From IMG/VR virus record IMGVR_UViG_3300026484_000053, positions 124,001 through 188,000 of that record: a stretch of 64,000 bases of DNA; one strand, given 5' to 3'. Position numbers and translations under genes: made by a program. Position 1 is the first letter of the stretch. The number at the start of each line of letters is the position of its first letter. Shown here in pieces: positions 7,378 through 16,904 of the stretch. The notes beneath the pieces were generated by a model that was not told the origin of the DNA, did not search any database, and saw nothing but the letters and a program-made list of their open reading frames with translations. The DNA comes from a virus.

Positions 7378-9902
7378 TAGTGTGTGTACCCCTCTACATT
7401 AGTCTCATAAGTTATAGCTGAGCTGAGCTCAAATGGCGTTGCTTCAAAATCTCTATCTGTTTCATAGTAAACTACTCCACCATTACCAGATGTATTGTCT
7501 TCTCCAATCGTAGCGTCATCAGTATCATCTCTCCAACCGGTATCTATTCTAACTTGTAAATGAACATTTTTATTCAGGTTAGACGACGTAGCGCCATCTA
7601 TAGCTGTGTAAGGTTTTCTACTTGGTGTCTGCCAAGTAAACGCTTGATCTGCTCTTACTTGTTCATCATCTCTAATTGTAATTACGTCGTTATCAGTACC
7701 GAACTCAACGTCATTAAAAGTCCACTTTTCGTCTAGCTCTCTAGACGTATCTCCTGTACTATCATTTGTATAGAGTACTTCCATCTTACCAATTGTTTCA
7801 GTATTATTAGCTATAACAGGCGTAAGTAAATAATCCATTTTTGTCACTACTTTAGTTAAATGCACTTCTCTCTCGCAATAACCGTCATCGTAGTAATAAG
7901 TCATTGTAACGTTTTCATCAGTATTATCTTGGAACTTATGAGTAGGTTGTAAATCCTTATCTGTATCGTGAGATATAGTTTGTGTATTATCAACTATATC
8001 GTTACCGTAATCTGAGCTGTCAGGATTCCATTTATTATAATGATCTTCTATAGTCCAACTATAAGATCTAAATCTGTTATCGTCATCAGTACTTTCGTTA
8101 GTAAATGTAACTACCTGCGTTCTATCAGTAGGAGTAATGTCCCAAGAGAATTTAGCTTCTAATCCTTCGTACACTATTGGAGTTAACGTATGAGATATTC
8201 TTTTAGTTTGCATCTGATATCCATCATCGTATCGTATAGTTAATTCTACTGTATGCTCGTCTGTGTTTTGGTAATTATGCGACAATAAAGTATCTTTATC
8301 AAGGTCAAGATTAGTTTCGGAGTTATCTGTATCTGCTCCTGGGTTTGGGTTGTCTAGATTGCATGCCTTATATTCGTCATCCGTACTCCAGTCTATTGTA
8401 TATCCTATATCAAAACCATCTTGGGAATATTCAGAACTTGTGTTAGTACAGTCTACTTGTACTGCTCTACCTTGTGGAGCAACGTCGCTAATAGTAAATG
8501 AAGGCGTTACGTCATATTTTACAGGTGTAACTGTGTGAGTAATTGTATCTGTAACGTCTTTCCATCCATCACTGTAAGTTATTACTACAGTAACTTGTTT
8601 AGTATCTAATGAATGAAATTTAACAACTGGTTTTTCTGTATCGCCTATATCATAAGCATTATCTACTGATTGTGTATTATCTGAACTTCCTTCATCGAAT
8701 AAACTAGTTTCGTCTACGTCGAATGTATATAAGTCAGTATCTGGTGCTGGATAGTTATCTTCCATAGTCCAATCATATCTAGATATTTTATCTGTATCTC
8801 CTGAAGTATTAGCAGGATCAAACGTTACGTCTTGGTTTCTATTTCTAGGTTCTGCATCCCATGTGAACTCAGGAACTATAGTAAAAGGATAGATATCTAT
8901 ATATTGTACATCTTGAACTTCTAGGTCGTCAAATCCGTCATTCCAATAACATATAAGAGTTATCTTCTTAGTACCTTCACTCTGGAAAGCATGAGTTGGT
9001 TCGTCAGCGTATTCAGCATCTATGGTTTGAGTATTGTCACTTCCATCTTGGTTTTCATCTTCAATTATCCACTTGTAGTAATAAGGATCACTAAGTCTAT
9101 CATCTAAACAAGTCGTATCGTTATGGAAAGTTATTAGCTCTTGACCTTTTATTTTACTTCCATCCCAGTCATTAGTTTCTGTTGGTGTCCAACTAAAATC
9201 CATTATAGGTTCGTTATACTTTATAGTTATATCTTTACTTACTTCTGTAAATGTATCCCATTTTTCCTTAACTCTCATCTTAAGAGTATAATTTCCACTA
9301 GCTAAAAACGAATACGAATCGTTAGTGTTGTTAGTAATTTCTCTATCTTCTATTTCGTGCCATGTGTATGTAGTATCTATTAGTTGATGACCATCAAACA
9401 TTGCTACGTTATCATATGTTAGTTTTTGACTTGTGTCTTCTCCATAGTCATGCTCTAACCAAGATGTATTTGTATAACTATCTTCTGTCATAGTATAATT
9501 ATGCTGAGTAAGAGTTGCGTCTGGAAATGAGTAAGAGTCTATAATAGGTACTCTTTTAGGTTCCATTGTTATGTTTATTTCTAGGTCATCATCATTAGGT
9601 ATAACGTGTTGATGAAATACAGCGTCTGTTAAGTCAAGAGAGTCTATATTTTCTCCACCGCCTAACATATACGCTGTGTAGAATTTATCAGATGTTTTCT
9701 TGTAAATTCCTTCAGAACCAAGGATATTATCATCTTCACATGAGTAAGTGTAATATCCATTAGCATCTGAAGTGTATTTCTCTGTACTCCATCTACTATC
9801 GTCTGATCCACTATCCACTTTCTGGAAATACGGTAAAACTGTAACGCCGTCAAGTTTGTTTCCAGCTTCGTCTTTTATAACGCCGTATACTGAGTATCCC
9901 AT
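7377..9902 (-). CDS. Large PKD-repeat adhesin with N-terminal CarboxypepD_reg-like domain
   Basis: 841 residues; ATG 9902 has a perfect AAGGAGG 6 bases upstream and a late box at 9925-9932. Residues 1-90 (YSVYGVIKDEAGNKLDGVTV, then SDANGYYTYSC) match the carboxypeptidase-regulatory-like beta-sandwich. About six PKD/Ig-like repeats follow, each ending in an aromatic-DGW/F/Y turn (CYWNDGFDD, TYSDGWKD, RYDDGYQM, YYDDGYCE). No enzymatic motif is seen. This is probably a long rod on the virion or tail that contacts the host surface; the acidic repeats may bind calcium. Confidence 0.7.
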   Translation of the reverse strand: MGYSVYGVIKDEAGNKLDGVTVLPYFQKVDSGSDDSRWSTEKYTSDANGYYTYSCEDDNILGSEGIYKKTSDKFYTAYMLGGGENIDSLDLTDAVFHQHVIPNDDDLEINITMEPKRVPIIDSYSFPDATLTQHNYTMTEDSYTNTSWLEHDYGEDTSQKLTYDNVAMFDGHQLIDTTYTWHEIEDREITNNTNDSYSFLASGNYTLKMRVKEKWDTFTEVSKDITIKYNEPIMDFSWTPTETNDWDGSKIKGQELITFHNDTTCLDDRLSDPYYYKWIIEDENQDGSDNTQTIDAEYADEPTHAFQSEGTKKITLICYWNDGFDDLEVQDVQYIDIYPFTIVPEFTWDAEPRNRNQDVTFDPANTSGDTDKISRYDWTMEDNYPAPDTDLYTFDVDETSLFDEGSSDNTQSVDNAYDIGDTEKPVVKFHSLDTKQVTVVITYSDGWKDVTDTITHTVTPVKYDVTPSFTISDVAPQGRAVQVDCTNTSSEYSQDGFDIGYTIDWSTDDEYKACNLDNPNPGADTDNSETNLDLDKDTLLSHNYQNTDEHTVELTIRYDDGYQMQTKRISHTLTPIVYEGLEAKFSWDITPTDRTQVVTFTNESTDDDNRFRSYSWTIEDHYNKWNPDSSDYGNDIVDNTQTISHDTDKDLQPTHKFQDNTDENVTMTYYYDDGYCEREVHLTKVVTKMDYLLTPVIANNTETIGKMEVLYTNDSTGDTSRELDEKWTFNDVEFGTDNDVITIRDDEQVRADQAFTWQTPSRKPYTAIDGATSSNLNKNVHLQVRIDTGWRDDTDDATIGEDNTSGNGGVVYYETDRDFEATPFELSSAITYETNVEGYTH

Positions 9903-9924
9903 ATATTCCTCCTTGTTTTTATTT

Positions 9925-9932
9925 TATTTATA
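9925..9932 (-). promoter_or_regulatory. T4-type late promoter box
   Basis: TATTTATA on the plus strand (TATAAATA on the minus strand), 23 bases upstream of ATG 9902. It has the closest match to T4 late promoters in spacing to its gene. Confidence 0.65.
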
Positions 9933-9940
9933 AAGACTAG

Positions 9941-10825
9941 TTATATTTCTCTAAAAGGTATTATAGCTCCATCTGTGTTGTTTATAGTTTCTAAAGATTG
10001 CAGCAATAACATACTAACACCTTTAACTACTAAGTTATCATCTTCATCTGTTTGCATTAATGAAAAGTTAGCATCATTATCATCTGGTGTTTTATAAGGC
10101 TTATAATACCTAATTTTACCAGCATTTTCTTCGTAAGATCTAATGTACTTTATATAGTTACCTATCCAATTATCATCGTCTTTATCGTCCCAGACAAGAT
10201 TATACTTAAAACAAACAGCTTTAGCAAGATCTGATGCTTTAGCTTCTATCGTGTCGTCATTAATCCATTTTCCTTGATCTAAGTCAAAATAACTATATCT
10301 TTCACCTAGGAAACCAAACATATTAAATCCAAGATTCTGAAATATCTTGTCTGCTGTTATTCCACCTTCTCCACCAGAATTAGATGCTACTAAATAAGGT
10401 ACGACAAGTGTTTTAATTAGTCCGTCATTTAAGTCAAAATAACTTGGATCTAGACTTACTGGTTCAACGTAATAAAAACCTTCGCCAATTTGTGTCATAG
10501 TACCACTGTCTAACTCTTCTCCGTCTAAGTCAAATTGTTTGTATGGATTATCTTGGTCTAATACTGATGTGTAAGCAATTACTAATACTTCAGGATCTCC
10601 GACTCTTAATATACTAGACACATCGCTTTGTTTAGCTAGTATAAAGCAATCTGTACTTGGAGTACTTATTGTAGCACTATAGTAATCACCTATAGCACTT
10701 GGGGTAACAGTGTCTTTAGTTCCTAATCCGTCAGCTAAAGTAAATGTCCAGAAGTCAACGTCTGCTGAATCCTTTGAAATTATCTTAAATGATGAATCTG
10801 TAGCTCTAAAATTAGTATGTCTCAT
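9941..10825 (-). CDS. Virion/baseplate-fibre candidate, unknown
   Basis: 294 residues, acidic. The N-terminal 110 residues look like an all-beta module (DVDFWTFTLADGLGTKD), resembling the small modules at 4414 and 11596. After a glycine linker (SNSGGEGG) comes a mixed domain (ITADKIFQNLGFNMFGFLGE) and a C-terminal part (NFSLMQTDEDDNLVVKGVSM) that recalls the end of the 6112 protein. No catalytic residues stand out. A structural role in the tail-fibre cluster is inferred from position and composition. Confidence 0.6.
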   Translation of the reverse strand: MRHTNFRATDSSFKIISKDSADVDFWTFTLADGLGTKDTVTPSAIGDYYSATISTPSTDCFILAKQSDVSSILRVGDPEVLVIAYTSVLDQDNPYKQFDLDGEELDSGTMTQIGEGFYYVEPVSLDPSYFDLNDGLIKTLVVPYLVASNSGGEGGITADKIFQNLGFNMFGFLGERYSYFDLDQGKWINDDTIEAKASDLAKAVCFKYNLVWDDKDDDNWIGNYIKYIRSYEENAGKIRYYKPYKTPDDNDANFSLMQTDEDDNLVVKGVSMLLLQSLETINNTDGAIIPFREI

Positions 10826-10853
10826 GATATGTCTTTGATTTTTATTTGTATAG

Positions 10854-10877
10854 AAAACGTACGGCGTAAACCGTACG
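10854..10877 (-). terminator. Intrinsic terminator after the 10914 gene
   Basis: A 7-bp perfect stem CGTACGG / CCGTACG (10858-10864 and 10871-10877) is followed on the minus strand by TTTT (10854-10857). It lies about 40 bases beyond the stop of the 10914 gene. Confidence 0.7.
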
Positions 10878-10913
10878 CAAGTGCGTAAGCCAATAAAGAC
10901 TTACAAGTGTCAA

Positions 10914-11507
10914 CTACGATATTGCTATCATTGTTGAAGTTGCACCCATTGACTTTAATTTGTTGTCAATTTCGTCGAATCTTGAGTTACTATTAGTAAC
11001 AGCGTCATCTAATGTGTTTGTTACAACATTATACTTAAGTGCAATGTGTCCAAATTCTGGATGTGCAACAGTTACCATATACTCACCTTCAGCAGCAATT
11101 TGTGCTTCAGCTTTGTAAAGTCCTGTGTTACCAACAGCATTAAGTGTAGTAGCATCAGCGATATCAGCAACTAATGGTTTTTTAAGACCAATAACGTCAC
11201 CACTTACAGAAGTAATGTAGTAGAAGTTACCTGCACCGTCATCAAAAGCTTCACCAACAACTAGTGTAGAACCAGCAGCTAAAGTTAAAGTTTGATCACC
11301 AATTACAGCAGCACCAGCAGTATCACCTGTGTTACCAGAAGCAGTATTTAATAACTCTTCAAATGTTCCAGCACCGTCATTAACAACGTCAGAACCATCA
11401 ATCATTGATTTAATAACCATTGAGAAGTTAGATGCATCACCTAATCTATCAAATTCGGTATCAACACCAGGGTAGAAGCTTACGCCTTTTTTTATATCTC
11501 TTGCCAT
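10914..11507 (-). CDS. Abundant-type virion structural protein, unknown family
   Basis: 197 residues from ATG 11507 (MARDIKKGVSFYPG); AAGGA sits 6 bases upstream, which is better than the upstream ATG at 11528. The composition (Ala, Gly, Thr, Val) and beta-rich sequence look like a decoration or fibre subunit. Near residue 155 comes a strand-rich module (GLYKAEAQIAAEGEYMVTVA), then a short C-terminal helix (NSRFDEIDNKLKSM) that may trimerise. It has its own late promoter (11584-11591) and its own terminator (10854-10877), which suggests a separately and strongly expressed gene. Function not recognised. Confidence 0.65.
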   Translation of the reverse strand: MARDIKKGVSFYPGVDTEFDRLGDASNFSMVIKSMIDGSDVVNDGAGTFEELLNTASGNTGDTAGAAVIGDQTLTLAAGSTLVVGEAFDDGAGNFYYITSVSGDVIGLKKPLVADIADATTLNAVGNTGLYKAEAQIAAEGEYMVTVAHPEFGHIALKYNVVTNTLDDAVTNSNSRFDEIDNKLKSMGATSTMIAIS

Positions 11508-11583
11508 AAGAAATCCTTGTTTACTCATCAGAGTAATTCTTGCCTTTTTTTGTCATACTTTTCAGGACATATAATCTTTCTAA

Positions 11584-11591
11584 TATTTATA
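11584..11591 (-). promoter_or_regulatory. T4-type late promoter box
   Basis: TATTTATA on the plus strand, 77 bases upstream of the preferred start of the 10914 gene. With the terminator at 10854 it defines a one-gene late unit. Confidence 0.6.
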
Positions 11592-11595
11592 TCTA

Positions 11596-12105
11596 CTAGT
11601 AGATGGCTCTCCAACCATTTTTAAGGTCAACAATTTCTTGAGATTGTTTAGATTCTGCAGCTTGCACATCTCCAAGAGCAGCAAGTGTATCAGTCATCAT
11701 ATTACACATATCAGCCATAGAACATGCTTTTAATATAATCTTAACATGTTTCTGAAATAATAAGTCGCTTTCATCACTGTGTAACTTAAGAATAGCTCTT
11801 GTCTCTCTCCATAACGTGTCGCCTACTGATGTTTCGTTTTCCGGTATATCTATATCAAATTTCCATAATCCTGTTTTGTCTTGAAATACACCCTCAGCGT
11901 TTTCTAAAAGATACTCGTCCATTATTGGATCTACTATACTTAGTAAAGGCGTGCCGCTACCGTATTTTGCGAATGCGAAGTATTTTGCATCCATTTCTAT
12001 TTCGTCAGCTGTCTCTACTATACCGTCTTCTAGAACGTGACTAAACCTAGCACATTCTGCTAAATCCAAATCTTCTATAGTATCATATGATTCTGGATAT
12101 GCCAT
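11596..12105 (-). CDS. Small virion-type protein with beta module and helical tail
   Basis: 169 residues; AAGGAG lies just before ATG 12105. Residues 10-110 form an acidic beta-type module (ECARFSHVLEDGIVETADEI, then GLWKFDIDIPENET), which resembles the modules of the 4414 and 10914 proteins (a GL[FWY]K motif in each). The C-terminus is helical with cysteines and methionines (CSMADMCNMMTDTLAALG) and ends QEIVDLKNGWRAIY, a probable coiled-coil trimer stalk. It is likely part of the tail-fibre set. Not recognised by family. Confidence 0.6.
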   Translation of the reverse strand: MAYPESYDTIEDLDLAECARFSHVLEDGIVETADEIEMDAKYFAFAKYGSGTPLLSIVDPIMDEYLLENAEGVFQDKTGLWKFDIDIPENETSVGDTLWRETRAILKLHSDESDLLFQKHVKIILKACSMADMCNMMTDTLAALGDVQAAESKQSQEIVDLKNGWRAIY

Positions 12106-12116
12106 TTAATTCTCCT

Positions 12117-12905
12117 TTAGTAATCAATTATATCACCTATATAACCTTTTATTATAACTTTACCATTATAATAGTCCATCTCTAACTGGCCTAATTTACT
12201 GTGCTTACCAATTAATAGTCCACCTTCGTAATACCAATCTTGGGCTAATATTAACGTGTCTGTAACATGTTGAGGCAATTCTGCTCTAAGTATTTTCTTA
12301 CGTTTTGAATAGAACACGTAGTCTATACTCTGTATTTCATTACCAGTTTGTTGTACATCTATAGTTGTATCTATACTAGATACAACTCCTGTAGTATCAT
12401 TAATAGACCATTGTCTTATTATATGCTCTCCTAATTCCTTAGGAGTATATATTAGTCTATGTGTATCTGCTCCATATACTCGTTCATCATTAAACAATAC
12501 CTCGAAATAAGTATATAAGCTACTTGACAGCTCGTGCATTATTATAGATTTAACTATTGTGTTAGTACTTTCGTCTTGTGCTTGTGCTTCGTCTGAGTTT
12601 TGCACTAAACTTCCATCGTCTATAATATTATGCTCGTAATAGTTATTTCCATCAAACACAATTCTAGCACTGTACGTGTCGTCATTACTTATTATTACTA
12701 CATCGTCTTTGTTAGTGTCTTCACTTAAAGTTAATAAATTACTATCTCCTAAATTAAACTGATAAGCACCAGTCTGATTATCGTAATCTTGTTCTAACAC
12801 ATTACTAAAATCGTATTTAACATATTTCATGTTAACTGTCGTGTTCGTAATAATAGTATCGCTGCCGTCTTTAACAGTACCGTATATACAAGTGTTATGT
12901 ATCAT
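12117..12905 (-). CDS. Surface protein with CarboxypepD_reg-like domain
   Basis: 262 residues. The first 90 residues (CIYGTVKDGSDTIITNTTVN, then QTGAYQFNLGD) match the same carboxypeptidase-regulatory-like fold that opens the 7377 protein. An Ig-like segment follows (THRLIYTPKELGEHIIRQWS), then a C-terminal beta-rich domain with lysines and glycines (KLGQLEMDYYNGKVIIKGYI). It lies between 11596 and 12912 with gaps under 12 bases, so the genes form one operon. The role as a fibre or adapter protein is inferred. Confidence 0.6.
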   Translation of the reverse strand: MIHNTCIYGTVKDGSDTIITNTTVNMKYVKYDFSNVLEQDYDNQTGAYQFNLGDSNLLTLSEDTNKDDVVIISNDDTYSARIVFDGNNYYEHNIIDDGSLVQNSDEAQAQDESTNTIVKSIIMHELSSSLYTYFEVLFNDERVYGADTHRLIYTPKELGEHIIRQWSINDTTGVVSSIDTTIDVQQTGNEIQSIDYVFYSKRKKILRAELPQHVTDTLILAQDWYYEGGLLIGKHSKLGQLEMDYYNGKVIIKGYIGDIIDY

Positions 12906-12911
12906 ATTCGT

Positions 12912-13577
12912 TTACTTAGTATATCTATATTTAATAGCAAATCCAAGTTGAACATGACCAGAACCTTCAATATCGTCAGGCATTTTAATACTTAGACCTA
13001 ATCTGGCTTCATCTCCTACTTTACCAAGTTTGTTTTCATCTATAGGCTCAGAGTATATATAGCCATCTCTTGCTTCGTCATCAGTAGCACTAACATCTAA
13101 ACATGTGGATTGTGTTTTTATAGCACTAAAATTAAGACCTTGATTGTCATAACCAAGTCCATTAGTTCTTATAAGATCATCTTCTCTATCGTAATGAACT
13201 CTAAGACCCATTTCACCATTATTTTTAGCACTTAATCTAAGTAACTCATAATCAGCTGTACTTGATGTAGGAGCACCATCGTCAGTAACGCCGCCGTTTT
13301 TAAACCAGTTAGGGTTATATGGTTCATGTGCGTCTTCTTCACTAGCAACATATCCTCCCCATTCAATACCTACAGTACGTATGTAATACGCTACATTATA
13401 GATTGGATCTAGCCCATCGTGTCTTAAATAAACAAACCTAGGCAGGTACTCAGTACCTGTTTCTATATCACCAAAGTCTATACCTTGTAAGTTAGTACTT
13501 CCATCATTTTTGTAAAGTGGTTCTATCCAGTCTTCACCATATGATTGATCAGATATTTTAAGTGTTACTGTAGACAT
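12912..13577 (-). CDS. Virion surface protein, paralogue of the 13588 gene
   Basis: 221 residues, acidic, beta-rich. It shares its layout with the next gene: an early IDFGDIETGTEYLPRFVYLR segment (compare LGAMTNLQEGDDFPLLVSHT), a Y-rich strand (PIYNVAYYIRTV), and an ending in IEGSGHVQLGFAIKYRYTK (compare IEAAGIRSVALTMRLTYTF). The two thus arose by duplication. The fold is probably a jelly roll. It sits in the fibre cluster and overlaps no gene. The function is unknown beyond a structural guess. Confidence 0.6.
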   Translation of the reverse strand: MSTVTLKISDQSYGEDWIEPLYKNDGSTNLQGIDFGDIETGTEYLPRFVYLRHDGLDPIYNVAYYIRTVGIEWGGYVASEEDAHEPYNPNWFKNGGVTDDGAPTSSTADYELLRLSAKNNGEMGLRVHYDREDDLIRTNGLGYDNQGLNFSAIKTQSTCLDVSATDDEARDGYIYSEPIDENKLGKVGDEARLGLSIKMPDDIEGSGHVQLGFAIKYRYTK

Positions 13578-13587
13578 TTAAGCACCT

Positions 13588-14295
13588 TTAAAAAGTATAT
13601 GTAAGTCTCATAGTTAAAGCTACAGATCTTATACCAGCAGCTTCTATATCTGGAATACTTAAAGAAGTTTTTAATACTGCAGCATCGTTGCTAAGATAAT
13701 CAGTCCAAGGTTCTATCCAAGCTTCTTCACCACTAGGAGAATTACCAGCAGTACCAACAGATCCTGCCCATTTACCGTCGTTGTTCAGTAATTTAGAACT
13801 GTCTAACTTGTCCATTACATCAGTAGCTAGTGGAGTTGGATCTACTTCATTCCAAAATCTTAATCTCATACCGTAAAGATAATCGTCGTTATCCACAACA
13901 ACGTCGCCGTCTTCAGTTAATTTACCATCTCCCCAAGCAACTAATTCTCCAAAATCTTTGTCGACTCCATCTCTAGATCCATCTGCTTCGTCTTCATTAG
14001 CAAATCCTGTAGCGTCGCCACGCACGTTTGTACTAACTGTATAATAAAATTGAACGTTAGTAACTGGTTCAGTAGCTGTGTGAGATACAAGTAAAGGAAA
14101 ATCATCACCCTCTTGTAAGTTAGTCATAGCTCCTAAATCAAGTCCTACGCTAGCGTTATCTGCATCACCTACAAATTTAGTACCTAGGTGAGTTGTGTTA
14201 TCTGCGTCTGGTTCTTTATTCCATAAAAACGAGTCTTGCTCTGTAGGAGTTTCGTCTCCGTTCATACTCTGCCAGTAGATAATTGGTTTTGACAT
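13588..14295 (-). CDS. Virion surface protein, paralogue of the 12912 gene
   Basis: 235 residues, strongly acidic (DADNTTHLGTKFVGDADNAS). The similarity to the 12912 protein is low but runs through the whole length, with the same C-terminal strand pattern ending in an aromatic-Thr-Phe. A C-terminal aromatic often marks phage structural beta-sandwiches. It leads the operon 14295-11596, behind a late box at 14353-14360. No enzyme motif is visible; a fibre or decoration subunit is likely. Confidence 0.6.
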   Translation of the reverse strand: MSKPIIYWQSMNGDETPTEQDSFLWNKEPDADNTTHLGTKFVGDADNASVGLDLGAMTNLQEGDDFPLLVSHTATEPVTNVQFYYTVSTNVRGDATGFANEDEADGSRDGVDKDFGELVAWGDGKLTEDGDVVVDNDDYLYGMRLRFWNEVDPTPLATDVMDKLDSSKLLNNDGKWAGSVGTAGNSPSGEEAWIEPWTDYLSNDAAVLKTSLSIPDIEAAGIRSVALTMRLTYTF

Positions 14296-14352
14296 TTGCC
14301 TTCCTTATTGTTTATTTTCTTAGTACTTATTATATTACTATTTTTATGTTAT

Positions 14353-14360
14353 TATTTATA
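14353..14360 (-). promoter_or_regulatory. T4-type late promoter box
   Basis: TATTTATA on the plus strand, 58 bases upstream of ATG 14295 and just inside the 3' end spacer of the 14372 gene. It probably drives 13588 to 11596. Confidence 0.6.
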
Positions 14361-14371
14361 CTTAGATATTT

Positions 14372-16900
14372 CTATCTGTTAATGCTAATAGAGCAATCTT
14401 CTGTAACATTAACAATAAACACATAAGGCATAGGCATTTCTTTCCCATCTATATCTTCATAAAAATAAACTTCAGTGTCTTCAGTAAATCTATTCCATTT
14501 ACCAGTTTGTGGCAGCCATTTTAAAGTGTGCGTAATTTTATCTTCTATTTGATCACGTACAGCTGCGTTAAACGTCTCTTCTAGACCATCGTAAAAGAAA
14601 ACATTATCTCCTTCTGCAAACTCAAACGTATCGCTCTTATCTCTTTTAGATTTACCTAAAGTAAGATATTTCTTTTCGTTCTTATTGATTAATTTAAGAA
14701 CTCTATTGTCTAATCTGCAATTCATAAACTCTCTATAGTACATAAAGTTCTTAGTACCAACGTCTAATGTTTCACCTACTTCAATATCAAGATCAAGGTT
14801 GTTTAGTTGTTCAACAAGATTATCTGCTGTAGTAAAGTCTGTATCTTCTTTATCCCAATTCTTATCTATAGACTGATCCCAGTGGCCTTTACCATCACTC
14901 CACCAAGGTAGTAAGTTGTAACCTTCATACATCATATAATAAACAAGATCTAGAATATCAAATTGCAATTCTAAGTTTTCGTCTTTGGTTATTTCAGTAA
15001 CTGTATGTTGCATGTCTAGATTATACTCTTTACATATTGCTACAAATGTTTGTAATTCTATAGGTGCACCTTTAGCCACTTCATTAAATACTGTTATTTC
15101 AAGTGAGCTATCCATTTCTATAACTGTCATGTTAGATACTTCCATACTCTCATCTATATCTTCTCTTAATACGTATTGTACGTCTAGATTACAGTTCTTA
15201 GTTATATTTTCTACAGGTATTTGTATAGGCATTGCATAGTTCATATTTACAGAAGCAAAAGACTGAGTATCTAAACTACTATCATGTTCTACACTTATAT
15301 TGAATGTTTTATCTAAATTAAAATTTTTACTAACTTCATTACTAAATTGAATCTCTAAAGGAGATTTAAGCGTACTAAGAAGTTTCATCTGCGCAGATGT
15401 TAAAGCATTACCTATAGGAATTATTCTACCTTGTATTTTAACAACACTCTCTATAAGTGTCATATATGATACATCTATAGTTCCTTCATATGCAGCACTT
15501 TGAATCCATTGCATGTTTAATTTAGCGTCGTTGATAAATTTATCAACATTATATTCTATTTCTTGGCTGTACGTCGTATTATAGTTAAGCTTAAACTGCA
15601 TTTCTAAATTAACATCGGCAGGAATTGGCGGCGTGGCAAAGAACTGATTTTCAACTTTATATAAAGTACTCATATTAGGTACGTCTACTTGTACATCTAA
15701 ATTTTCATTTGTCTTATACGCTCTCTTAAATTGCAATTCTACAGTAGACGTCGTAGGCCAACTAACAATATTTTGCATGTCAAGGCTGTAATTAACATTT
15801 GCGCTGTTAAAGAGCTGAATATCTAGCATTTCTTTTCTGTCTTTTAACACCTCGTTTTGAAGCTCTATGCTAGCATTATCTAAATAAGCTCTTTTAAATT
15901 GCAGCTCTATGTTAGTATTAAGTTTAAACTTGTCTATGTTGAACTGCTTTTCTATATTATCAAATTGTTCTTTATGAACTTTATGCTGCATTTCTAACGT
16001 GTCTTCGCCGCTTGCTATTAACATGTTTTGTAAATCTAGGCTATCTATTCTGTCATGTAATACTTCTAATTGATTTTCCATAACTCTATCTAATGTTTTA
16101 CCATCTCTAAGTTGTATTTCAAGATTGAACTTATCAAGTTCAATCTCAGATTGAAGTTCTAAATTAGCATCGTCGTCATGAGGTGGCGTGGCAAAGAACT
16201 GATTTTCTAGGTATTCTTTCTTACTAACGTCAGCTATATCGTATTGTATAGGCAAGTCCAGCTTGGGAAATCTTATACTAAACTGTAAATGATCTAATCC
16301 GAATCCCCATGGAATATTTCTAAATTGCAGCATAGCCTTAGTACTAGGTACTGAATTATCGAACCAATTAAATGTTAGTTCAGGCCATAGTAAGTCAGCT
16401 TTAATAGCATCGAAATTATACTCATCATATTGTAGAAGGCTAATATTGTTTTCTAGGTCAAATACGCCAACTGACCAGTTTCCTATAGCATATGCGAAAT
16501 TGCTCTCGTATGCATTATTAAACCATGCTTGCGTACTTGTTTTACCGACAGTAACTTTTGGCTTGTCGCCGCCATTATTATCCACTGAGTTATCAAACCA
16601 TGCAAATCCACTAGTTAGGTATCCCATCAATAGCGTCTGTTTTGTATTTGCTGCGCCATTATCATACCAAGCTACTGTACTTCCAATTCCTACAACAAGA
16701 GTAGTACGTGTAGTGCTTGGTATCATGCTGTTGTTAAACAACGACCAGCCTCCAGTAGTACCAATTAATAATTCTGACTTAGCAACTGTTATATTGTTAG
16801 TAAACGAGCTTATTGTAGCTGCTGATAACTCTTGTACAGGTACCTTATACGCCACTCGCGAGTTATTAAACTCACCAGTAGACGAGTAATGCATTTTCAT
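14372..16900 (-). CDS. Repeat protein: W[FY][DN]N repeats then about 28 LEIQF-like repeats
   Basis: 842 residues. Residues 40-180 hold four or five copies of a roughly 28-residue unit with the signature AW[FY][DN]N (AWYDNGA, AWFDNSV, AWFNNAY, NWFDNSV). From about residue 200 to 640 there are about 28 copies of a 14-20-residue unit with the core h-[ED]-h-Q-[FN] (LELQS, LEIQL, LDLQN, LEMQH, IELQF, LDMQN). YLENQFFATPP-like and LQFKRAY/LDVQ segments recur almost exactly. A non-repeat C-terminal domain of 200 residues follows. A beta-solenoid or fibrous shaft is the natural reading. I do not recognise the repeat family. Confidence 0.7.
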   Translation of the reverse strand: MKMHYSSTGEFNNSRVAYKVPVQELSAATISSFTNNITVAKSELLIGTTGGWSLFNNSMIPSTTRTTLVVGIGSTVAWYDNGAANTKQTLLMGYLTSGFAWFDNSVDNNGGDKPKVTVGKTSTQAWFNNAYESNFAYAIGNWSVGVFDLENNISLLQYDEYNFDAIKADLLWPELTFNWFDNSVPSTKAMLQFRNIPWGFGLDHLQFSIRFPKLDLPIQYDIADVSKKEYLENQFFATPPHDDDANLELQSEIELDKFNLEIQLRDGKTLDRVMENQLEVLHDRIDSLDLQNMLIASGEDTLEMQHKVHKEQFDNIEKQFNIDKFKLNTNIELQFKRAYLDNASIELQNEVLKDRKEMLDIQLFNSANVNYSLDMQNIVSWPTTSTVELQFKRAYKTNENLDVQVDVPNMSTLYKVENQFFATPPIPADVNLEMQFKLNYNTTYSQEIEYNVDKFINDAKLNMQWIQSAAYEGTIDVSYMTLIESVVKIQGRIIPIGNALTSAQMKLLSTLKSPLEIQFSNEVSKNFNLDKTFNISVEHDSSLDTQSFASVNMNYAMPIQIPVENITKNCNLDVQYVLREDIDESMEVSNMTVIEMDSSLEITVFNEVAKGAPIELQTFVAICKEYNLDMQHTVTEITKDENLELQFDILDLVYYMMYEGYNLLPWWSDGKGHWDQSIDKNWDKEDTDFTTADNLVEQLNNLDLDIEVGETLDVGTKNFMYYREFMNCRLDNRVLKLINKNEKKYLTLGKSKRDKSDTFEFAEGDNVFFYDGLEETFNAAVRDQIEDKITHTLKWLPQTGKWNRFTEDTEVYFYEDIDGKEMPMPYVFIVNVTEDCSISINR

Positions 16901-16904
16901 ACAA

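Noticed and set aside
16446-16889. Long plus-strand open frame of 147 codons
   Set aside because: Antisense shadow of the 842-residue repeat gene; no start signal.
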